Below, piece after piece: positions 1 through 4,946 of a DNA stretch of 19,668 nt (position 1 is its first letter; every line of letters begins with the position of its first letter). Below the pieces are notes generated by a model. It had not been told where the DNA came from and made no database searches. It saw only the letters and a list, made by a program, of their open reading frames with translations. The stretch is from Brevundimonas sp. UBA2388 (GTDB lineage Bacteria; Pseudomonadota; Alphaproteobacteria; Caulobacterales; Caulobacteraceae): contig DDSO01000114.1 in NCBI GenBank assembly GCA_002343425.1, positions 6,569 through 26,236 of the forward strand. Reading direction: 5' to 3'. A program made the translations under genes and the position numbers.

Positions 1-59
1 GGTAGAGCACAACCTTGCCAAGGTTGGGGTCGAGAGTTCGAATCTCTTCGCCCGCTCCA
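1..59 (+). tRNA. tRNA-Gly (anticodon GCC), 5' end outside the window
   Basis: This is the 3' three quarters of a glycine tRNA. The D-arm end GGTAGAGC opens the window. The anticodon stem-loop is CAACCTTGCCAAGGTTG with anticodon GCC at 17-19. The T-arm carries GTTCGAATC. The acceptor 3' strand CGCCCGC is followed by T and an encoded CCA ending at 59. All arms that can be checked inside the window pair correctly, so the gene looks functional. It reads the GGC and GGT codons. The 5' acceptor strand lies upstream of position 1 and cannot be checked. A hairpin terminator follows directly. Confidence 0.95.
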
Positions 60-86
60 GTCGATTGAAGAGGCCCGGTCGCCAGA
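15..86 (+). repeat. 72-bp direct repeat, copy 1 (tRNA-Gly 3' part plus half terminator)
   Basis: This segment runs from the anticodon loop of tRNA-Gly into the loop of its terminator. It is identical, base for base, to 125-196, with an offset of 110 bp. The repeat covers the tRNA 3' half that integrases of genomic islands and phages commonly use as attachment site, but no integrase is visible nearby. A simple tandem duplication of a 110-bp unit explains it equally well. Confidence 0.95.
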
Positions 87-98
87 TCGGGCCTTTTT
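71..98 (+). terminator. Rho-independent terminator of tRNA-Gly
   Basis: A 7-bp stem, AGGCCCG (71-77) with CGGGCCT (88-94), closes a 10-nt loop. The T of the stem begins a run of five T's (94-98). It sits 11 nt after the CCA end of the tRNA, as expected for its transcription terminator. The left arm and part of the loop are copied again at 181-196 without the right arm, so only this copy can fold. Confidence 0.85.
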
Positions 99-124
99 CA
101 ATTTCCGCCCCGGGCGGCGTGAGT

Positions 125-196
125 TTGCCAAGGTTGGGGTCGAGAGTTCGAATCTCTTCGCCCGCTCCAGTCGATTGAAGAGGCCCGGTCGCCAGA
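125..196 (+). repeat. 72-bp direct repeat, copy 2; truncated tRNA-Gly remnant (125-169)
   Basis: This is an exact copy of 15-86. Bases 125-169 hold the anticodon loop, variable loop, T-arm, acceptor 3' strand and CCA of tRNA-Gly without any D-arm or 5' acceptor strand. It cannot fold as a tRNA and is a remnant. The copy ends at 196 in the middle of the terminator loop, so this remnant has no complete terminator. The 38 bp between the copies (87-124) hold only the right arm of the first terminator and a short inverted repeat, CCGCCC-C-GGGCGG, at 105-117. Confidence 0.93.
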
Positions 197-261
197 CCAG
201 AAAGGCGAACGAAAAGCCGCCCGACGTGTGTCAGGACGGCTCCTCGTCAAATGGACGACGC

Positions 262-582
262 CTAGCGACCCGGTCCGCTCTGTACAGGCTGTCCCTTGGG
301 CGCACACGACGGGGGATTTGTCAGACCGAGCGACAGCAGATTGCCGCCGTTCACGATGCAGTTGAAACTTCTGCCGTCCTCAGCCCGGACTTCCACATAG
401 GTGTTCACGCCGCTGGTCCGACGGCTGACCACGGTCAGATCCGATGGCGCATAGCCCAGCACGCCAGACGTTTGATTGGCGATGCTGTCGTCGCTGAGGT
501 TGTTCGTACTTTCAGCGATCGTCCCGCAAGAGGCGAGCAAGGTCGACACGGCGATCAGGGTGAGCGGCAGGTAGGTTCGCAT
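262..582 (-). CDS. Small hypothetical lipoprotein
   Basis: The product is a 106-residue protein of unknown function. The N-terminus MRTYLPLTLIAVSTLLASC is a lipoprotein signal peptide with lipobox L16-A17-S18-C19, so the mature protein should be lipid-anchored at Cys19. The remainder has a mixed, soluble composition with a second cysteine pair further on (in FNCIV and PSCAP) that could form a disulfide in the periplasm. The ATG at 582 is preceded by GAGAG with about 8 nt spacing. The gene stands alone on the minus strand; its upstream region holds an 18-bp perfect palindrome. I recognise no family. Confidence 0.75.
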   Translation of the reverse strand: MRTYLPLTLIAVSTLLASCGTIAESTNNLSDDSIANQTSGVLGYAPSDLTVVSRRTSGVNTYVEVRAEDGRSFNCIVNGGNLLSLGLTNPPSCAPKGQPVQSGPGR

Positions 583-609
583 GGATTAAACTCTCAAGAC
601 TGGAAGGCC

Positions 610-627
610 CCTTTCCCGCGGGAAAGG
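610..627. promoter_or_regulatory. 18-bp perfect palindrome, candidate operator or leader hairpin
   Basis: CCTTTCCCGCGGGAAAGG reads the same on both strands without mismatch. It lies 28-45 bp upstream of the start codon of the minus-strand lipoprotein gene. At that place it could be a binding site for a dimeric repressor or a short hairpin in the mRNA leader. It has no T-run on either side, so it is not a typical intrinsic terminator. The symmetry is seen in the sequence; the role is inferred. Confidence 0.4.
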
Positions 628-912
628 CTGGACCTCGCGATTACCCGGGAACCGGGCGGCTCCGACGCGAATGCGCGCGGCTCCTTCAGTTAGGCCGAGC
701 GCTGTCCGGCTCCAGCCCGTAAAACGTACCGGTGCGCCCCCCGCGGGCCAGGTCTGGCGGGAGCGCCGGAACCGAATGCAGCGGTGTTTGACGCTTCGCG
801 CCGCCCGTTGGGTCGCCGCCGTCGCGGCGCTGCCGGGCGACCCGGTCTCGGTCGGCGAGCTGGAGGAAAGCGAAAGCATCTAGCGGAAGTGGTGTGGCCG
901 GAAATTCCTCGC

Positions 913-940
913 TTGCGTTGAGGTCGGGCTGGCCTAGGTT
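913..940 (+). promoter_or_regulatory. Possible housekeeping promoter of the AraC-family gene
   Basis: TTGCGTT at 913-919 and CCTAGGTT at 933-940 are separated by 13 nt. This partly fits the alphaproteobacterial housekeeping pattern as remembered for Caulobacter (TTGaCGs, 10-14 nt, GCTAnAwC). The match is imperfect. If real, transcription begins near 946, which would favour the ATG at 970 over the in-frame TTG at 940 as the start of the regulator. Confidence 0.25.
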
Positions 941-969
941 TGCGGGAACCGAATCCACAAAGATTTGTA

Positions 970-2016
970 ATGGTTAAGCTTGTCGCGTCTCCGGCGACCC
1001 ATGCCTGGGACATTTCGTCCGTGGGTGAACCCGGCGCCTTTGACTTCTATCGTCAGGCGATCGGGGATCTGTACGAAGTCGCTGACGTGTCGCGGGCGGA
1101 TGCCGTCGCATTCGCCAATCGGACATCGATCACGCTGTTCGAGAGCGGCGCCATCGGGCGGGGACGATCAAGCGCCCAGACCCTCAGGCGTCCCGCGCCT
1201 CTGATCCGGCGGTCGCATGTCGATTCCATCAACCTCTTCCTGAACCTGTCGAACCTGCGCGGAGACTGTGACGGTCGGGATGTCCGCAGCGGCCCGGGCA
1301 CGATCCATTTCCGCGATTTCAGCCGCCCGTCCGTGTCCAACATTGACCAGGTGGATGTCATCAACCTGACCATCCCGCGCGCGCAGGCGCCCGACTGGAT
1401 GCTGGCAGGCGAAATCCATGGGCTGGCCATGCCGGCGAGCCTGGCCGTCACCCGCTTGCTGGCGGGCCATCTGACCACGCTGGCCGAAGTTGCCGCGGAC
1501 CTCACCCATGAGGAGGGCGACGCCGCTATCGAAGCGGCCCTGCTGATCGCCGGGCGCGGTGTCGGACGATTCGTGAGGCCGACAGCCGACCAGACCGAGG
1601 CGGTCTACCGGACGGTGCGGATCAGGGCGACGCGCGCCATTGAGTTGCGCCTGCTGGATCCGACCTTGACCCCGGACGAGATCGCCGCTGCTGCGGGGGC
1701 CTCCCGATCAACGCTTTACCGGGCCTTCGCCAACTATGGCGGCGTTCAAAGGCGGATTCAGACGTTGCGACTCGAACGCGCCCGCGACGTCCTTCGCCGC
1801 CGGGCCGGACGACACCCGACCGTGTCGCAGGTCGCCTATCAGCACGGCTTCGCCAGCGAAGCGCACTTCAGTCGGGTGTTTCGCAGTCGCTTCGGGCATT
1901 CGCCGGGTCAGGCGGCGAGTGCGCCGGTCACCGGCCAGTCGGCGAATTCCTTGCGGCAGCTACCGTACCGCTATGACGTCTGGCTCGACTGGCTCGGCCG
2001 GTCACGGACAGGCTGA
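970..2016 (+). CDS. AraC-family transcriptional regulator
   Basis: The 348-residue protein has an N-terminal sensory part and a C-terminal AraC-type DNA-binding domain. The DNA-binding part (about residues 230-325) contains two helix-turn-helix units. The first is around DEIAAAAGASRSTLYRAF. The second is VSQVAYQHGFASEAHFSRVFRSRFGHSPG, the signature second HTH of the family. The N-terminal part looks like the AraC-binding-like type found with this HTH; its ligand cannot be read from the sequence. I chose the ATG at 970. An in-frame TTG at 940 would add ten residues but lies inside a possible -10 element. No ribosome-binding site is obvious at either start. The likely target, as for many such regulators, is its own or a neighbouring gene, but nothing here identifies it. 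Confidence 0.9.
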   Translation: MVKLVASPATHAWDISSVGEPGAFDFYRQAIGDLYEVADVSRADAVAFANRTSITLFESGAIGRGRSSAQTLRRPAPLIRRSHVDSINLFLNLSNLRGDCDGRDVRSGPGTIHFRDFSRPSVSNIDQVDVINLTIPRAQAPDWMLAGEIHGLAMPASLAVTRLLAGHLTTLAEVAADLTHEEGDAAIEAALLIAGRGVGRFVRPTADQTEAVYRTVRIRATRAIELRLLDPTLTPDEIAAAAGASRSTLYRAFANYGGVQRRIQTLRLERARDVLRRRAGRHPTVSQVAYQHGFASEAHFSRVFRSRFGHSPGQAASAPVTGQSANSLRQLPYRYDVWLDWLGRSRTG

Positions 2017-2110
2017 GGATCCGACCTGGGACGGACAGTCAAGGAACTGGGACGCGTAGACGTGGGGGTGGGGCGCCAGCGCCGCTAAGCTTCCAGCCCT
2101 CGGTCAATCC

Positions 2111-2117
2111 AGGGTGG
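2111..2117 (+). promoter_or_regulatory. Ribosome-binding site deciding the LuxR-type gene start
   Basis: AGGGTGG lies 5 nt upstream of the ATG at 2123. The alternative in-frame GTG at 2114 is inside this motif and would have no site of its own, so the ATG is preferred. Confidence 0.55.
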
Positions 2118-2122
2118 AACCA

Positions 2123-2722
2123 ATGTCGGCGCCGCGTCCCTCGAGCTCTCCATCGTTTCGATGTGCACCCGAAGCGGTCCGCTATTTCGACCACCGCGCC
2201 GCCACATGTCGGTCGGCCGAGATGCTGGTCAGCGCCGAGCTGGAGGTGCTGTGGTCAAACGCAGCCGCCCTGGCCTTGATGTCACGTCGCGGCCCGGTCA
2301 GCCTGAGCGACAATCGCCTGATCCTGTCGCTGCGCCGCCAGGAAGACAGCCTGCGGGCCTTTCTGAGCGCTCTCGACACAGGCTGCGGTGTCTGGGCTCT
2401 GAAGGCGGAAGACGCCTGGCTGGTACGGGCCGAGGCCATCGCGCCGCCAGACGCGCCGCCGGCCTGGTTGCTGACCTGGCAGGCCATGGCCGACGCCGAC
2501 CGCTACCTGTGGTCCGACGTTGGCGCGCATCTCAGGCTGACGCCGTCGGAAACACGCATTCTGCGAAGCCTGCTGGACGGAATGACGGTTGATCAGACCG
2601 CCCTTCAGCTTGCGGTCTCGGTCCAGACCGCGCGCACCCACGTCCGGCGTATCTACGTCAAGCTGGGGGTCGGCAACCGCGAGCAGTTGTTCGCGGCCGT
2701 TCTGCCCTACCGGTGGGGCTGA
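2123..2722 (+). CDS. LuxR-type helix-turn-helix transcriptional regulator
   Basis: The 199-residue protein ends in a LuxR/GerE-type HTH (about residues 133-195). It opens with LTPSETRILRSLLDGMT, continues with the recognition-helix segment VSVQTARTHVRRIYVKLGV and closes with NREQL. The first 130 residues show no receiver domain (no conserved phospho-acceptor Asp context). They resemble a small PAS-like or unclassified sensor module, with the fragment ELEVLWSNAAALALM typical of a PAS beta-strand and helix. The gene lies 106 nt after the AraC-family gene on the same strand and is followed at once by a possible small membrane-protein gene. The signal and the regulon are unknown. Confidence 0.85.
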   Translation: MSAPRPSSSPSFRCAPEAVRYFDHRAATCRSAEMLVSAELEVLWSNAAALALMSRRGPVSLSDNRLILSLRRQEDSLRAFLSALDTGCGVWALKAEDAWLVRAEAIAPPDAPPAWLLTWQAMADADRYLWSDVGAHLRLTPSETRILRSLLDGMTVDQTALQLAVSVQTARTHVRRIYVKLGVGNREQLFAAVLPYRWG

Positions 2723-2726
2723 GCCC

Positions 2727-2858
2727 ATGCTGGGGGTCGGCCTGGCGGCCGGGTTCGGTCTGATGATGGCGTTGTTCTTCGGTCCCGAAATCGCGAACAG
2801 TCTCAAACGCAGACGGCGGCGCCAGGCGCGTCGCCGCAGCCGGGACGGCTTCGACTGA
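2727..2858 (+). CDS. Possible 43-residue single-span membrane peptide
   Basis: The ATG at 2727 starts 4 nt after the stop of the LuxR-type gene. The peptide has a hydrophobic stretch at residues 3-22 (from GVGLAAG to the FFG end), then an Arg-rich tail, ANSLKRRRRRQARRRSR. One membrane segment followed by positive charge predicts a cytoplasmic C-terminus. A purine-rich GTGGGG lies about 8 nt before the start, inside the end of the preceding gene, so translation may be coupled. Families of such small proteins are not recognised by eye. In GC-rich DNA, Arg-rich tails also arise by chance, so this stays tentative. Confidence 0.35.
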   Translation: MLGVGLAAGFGLMMALFFGPEIANSLKRRRRRQARRRSRDGFD

Positions 2859-2939
2859 CGCCTGATCCGTTGTCACCGGCTCCTGAATCGCGCACGCTCC
2901 GGGTTCGGTCGGGGGAGGCCGGACGGTCGGGGGCGGGCC

Positions 2940-3632
2940 ATGAGCGATCAGACGCATCAGTCATCCCGCAGTAAACCGGTGGAGTCGCAGAGGCTGGACG
3001 CCTTCGTCGACGCGGCTTTCGCCTTCGCCGTGTCGCTGCTGATCATCGCCGGCGGCGAGCCGCTCCGATCGTTCGACAATCTGCTGGACGCGCTGGCGCG
3101 GATTCCGGCCTTTCTCTGCGGCTTCGCCCTCATCGTCATGTTCTGGCTGGCCCACCGCGCATGGTCGTCGCTGGGGCCCCGCCGGGACGGCCGGGCGACC
3201 CTGCTCAGCCTCGCCATCGTCTTCTCCGTCCTCGTCTTTGTCTTCCCGTTGCGGCTGCTGACCGAGACGGGCGCGCATTTCATCTCGGGCGGCCGATTGC
3301 CCGGCGCGGGTCTTCTCGCCAGCTTCGATCAGCTGGGCTGGACCTATATGATCTACGGCCTCGGGTTTTCGTTCCTGTCGGTCCTGTTCGCCCTGCTGTT
3401 CCGGCAGGCGAAGGCGACGATTGAACCGGGCGACGCAGACGGGCGGCGGGCGGCGCGATCCTGGATGCGGACCTGGACGCTGGCGGCGGTGACCGGGGTG
3501 CTGTCGGGGCTTGTCGCCCTGTCGCCCGCGCTTGCGGCGGCGCCCTGGCTTCCGGGCGTGACCTATTGGCTGATCCCGATCGGCATCATGGTACTCGGCG
3601 CGATGGACAGGAGACGGGCGCGCCGGAGCTAG
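2940..3632 (+). CDS. TMEM175/DUF1211-family membrane protein
   Basis: The 230-residue protein has about six membrane spans. The first begins with RLDAFVDAAFAFAVSLLI (residues 18-35), which corresponds to the family motif RxxxFSDxxFAIxxTLL of bacterial TMEM175 potassium channels. The span LCGFALIVMFWLAHR matches the conserved W-x-x-H segment. Bacterial TMEM175 proteins are six-helix subunits that assemble as tetramers and conduct K+. Here the signature FSD reads F22-V23-D24, so one of the most conserved residues is replaced and channel activity should not be assumed. The start ATG follows GGGGGCGGG. The stop codon overlaps that of the convergent phytase gene by 4 nt. Confidence 0.75.
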   Translation: MSDQTHQSSRSKPVESQRLDAFVDAAFAFAVSLLIIAGGEPLRSFDNLLDALARIPAFLCGFALIVMFWLAHRAWSSLGPRRDGRATLLSLAIVFSVLVFVFPLRLLTETGAHFISGGRLPGAGLLASFDQLGWTYMIYGLGFSFLSVLFALLFRQAKATIEPGDADGRRAARSWMRTWTLAAVTGVLSGLVALSPALAAAPWLPGVTYWLIPIGIMVLGAMDRRRARRS

Positions 3633-4699
3633 AGACCCAGCGCAGCCCTTATCTCGCGCCAATCCACGATCTTGTAGTTCTGCTGTCCCGGATTGGGCGC
3701 ATCCTCGTGGTCGTGAAACGCCACAGCGCCCTCGGGGAACCGGCCGATCGGTCCGGAGAAGGCGTCCAGCCCGTCGGTCTGGGTGACGCCGTCGATCACC
3801 GGGCCGTCGACGATGGCGAACCGTCCCACATAGACGTGATCGGCCCCCTCGATGCGATAGACCGGATAGGTGCTGTCGCCCTGGCTGGAGACGATCAGAT
3901 ATTCGACCCCGCGGTCACGCAGGATCGTCAGGCCCTCGACGTCGTCCCGGATCCGGTTGCGATCGACACGGGCGACCTCTGTGGCGGTCGATGGCCCGGC
4001 CGGATCGAAATCGAAGCGCCATACGCCGACGTCTTCCTCGCCGACATAGAGGGTGTCGGCCGCGTCATTGACGACACAGCCTTCCAGCTGGCTGCCCAGT
4101 GTCAGAACCCGCTCCGCGCCGATCACCGGCCCCGCCGACCCCGCCGTGACCGTCATCTGGTGCACGGTCCCGGCCTTGGTGGTCACGACCAGATAGAAGG
4201 CGTCGCCCCGCCGACCCATGCAGAAGCCGTAGGGCTCGTAGGCCGTGGAGAGGAAGCCGTAGTCCGAGGTCGTCAGGGTCGCCGGATCGAAGAGATACAG
4301 ATTCACGCCGTTGCCGCCCGGCGCGTCGTTGCTGGCGGCGACCAGAACCCGCTCGCCGACCGCGGTCGGGAAGCCAGGACGCAGATCAACATTGTTGACC
4401 GGACCCGAAGGCAGAAACTGGCGGACCGAGCCGTCCAGATTGTGGATGTACAGACCGTCTGATTTGTCAGTCCCGAACATCACGGCGCGCGTCGGATCGC
4501 GCGGGTCCGCCCAGAAAGCGGGATCGTCCGCGTCGACCTCCGGATCGGTGGTCACGACGGTCTCGACGGTCGCCATGACGGCCCTGGCGGGGTCGCCCGG
4601 CGCCAGAATCCCTTGCGGCCCGCGGTCCTCGACGGAGGCGCAGGAGGCCCCCAGCAACATGACGGGCAGGATGAGGAGGGCAAGAGTTCTTGAGGTCAT
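3629..4699 (-). CDS. Beta-propeller phytase (3-phytase family), exported
   Basis: The 356-residue protein carries the ordered motif set of beta-propeller phytases. These are DADDPAFW (56-63), GTDKSDGL (76-83), NNVDLR (102-107), EPYGFC (155-160), QLEGCVVND (204-212), YVGEEDVGVW (218-227), DVEGLT (253-258), SSQGD (271-275), TDGLDA (308-313) and FPEGAVAFHDHEDAPNPG (321-338). Their acidic residues bind Ca2+ and the substrate in this family, which removes phosphate from inositol hexakisphosphate. The N-terminus has a hydrophobic signal; LGASC (16-20) could be a weak lipobox (Gly at -3), so either a lipoprotein or a periplasmic protein is possible. The ATG at 4699 starts exactly at the signal peptide; longer in-frame starts give a non-signal extension. 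It is divergent from a TonB-dependent receptor, a pairing known for this phytase class in proteobacteria. Confidence 0.92.
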   Translation of the reverse strand: MTSRTLALLILPVMLLGASCASVEDRGPQGILAPGDPARAVMATVETVVTTDPEVDADDPAFWADPRDPTRAVMFGTDKSDGLYIHNLDGSVRQFLPSGPVNNVDLRPGFPTAVGERVLVAASNDAPGGNGVNLYLFDPATLTTSDYGFLSTAYEPYGFCMGRRGDAFYLVVTTKAGTVHQMTVTAGSAGPVIGAERVLTLGSQLEGCVVNDAADTLYVGEEDVGVWRFDFDPAGPSTATEVARVDRNRIRDDVEGLTILRDRGVEYLIVSSQGDSTYPVYRIEGADHVYVGRFAIVDGPVIDGVTQTDGLDAFSGPIGRFPEGAVAFHDHEDAPNPGQQNYKIVDWREIRAALGL

Positions 4700-4749
4700 G
4701 AGGCCGAATCCCGTGATGGCCCGACGGCAAAACCATGGGGGTCTGGATC

Positions 4750-4779
4750 GATCAAGCCAATGAGCGTGACGGTTTGATC
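4750..4779. promoter_or_regulatory. Inverted repeat, candidate operator between phytase and TonB receptor
   Basis: GATCAAGCC (4750-4758) and GGTTTGATC (4771-4779) form a 9+9 inverted repeat with one mismatch and a 12-nt spacer. Half-site centres are 21 bp apart, about two helical turns, as for a dimeric regulator. It lies 51-80 bp upstream of the phytase start, where it could overlap that promoter. A regulator is not identified. A full two-repeat PhoB box is not visible; only isolated half-site-like CTGTCAC (4815-4821) is present. Confidence 0.4.
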
Positions 4780-4946
4780 TCGTGAGGATGAAAGTCGCTC
4801 CGTGTCGGGAGGACCTGTCACCCGGGCGTTCGAAAACAGCCAAGCTGGCGTCTCGGAAGCGTCGCGACCGTGTCGCCGCCGCAGCCTAGCGGAGCCGTCA
4901 GAACCGGCGACCGTGGGGGCGACCGGTCATCGGGGATGCCTCAATT

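Larger units (their letters stand above)
583..969. other. Intergenic region between lipoprotein and AraC genes
   Basis: These 387 bases hold no gene I can support. Short open frames here are overlapping and compositionally random. Contents are the 18-bp palindrome at 610-627 and a possible promoter at 913-940. The 10-mer GGAACCGAAT appears twice (768-777 and 945-954). Since the flanking genes diverge, both their promoters must lie here. Confidence 0.6.

Noticed and set aside
98..307. Minus-strand 69-residue frame with DSNSRPQPWQ near the tRNA
   Set aside because: This is the usual antisense translation of a tRNA 3' end and its duplicate; it is not a protein gene.
768..954. GGAACCGAAT repeated at 768-777 and 945-954 as ECF (EcfG-like) -35 elements
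   Set aside because: No CGTT-like -10 lies at the required 16-17 nt from either copy (nearest GTT is at 13 and 23 nt).
4815..4821. CTGTCAC as a PhoB box for the phytase and receptor
   Set aside because: A PhoB box needs two such half-sites 11 bp apart. The flanking positions do not match; GTGTCGG upstream is 13 bp away and poor.
4697..4843. Longer phytase start at 4843
   Set aside because: It would put 48 non-hydrophobic residues before the signal peptide and run through the inverted repeat and promoter region.
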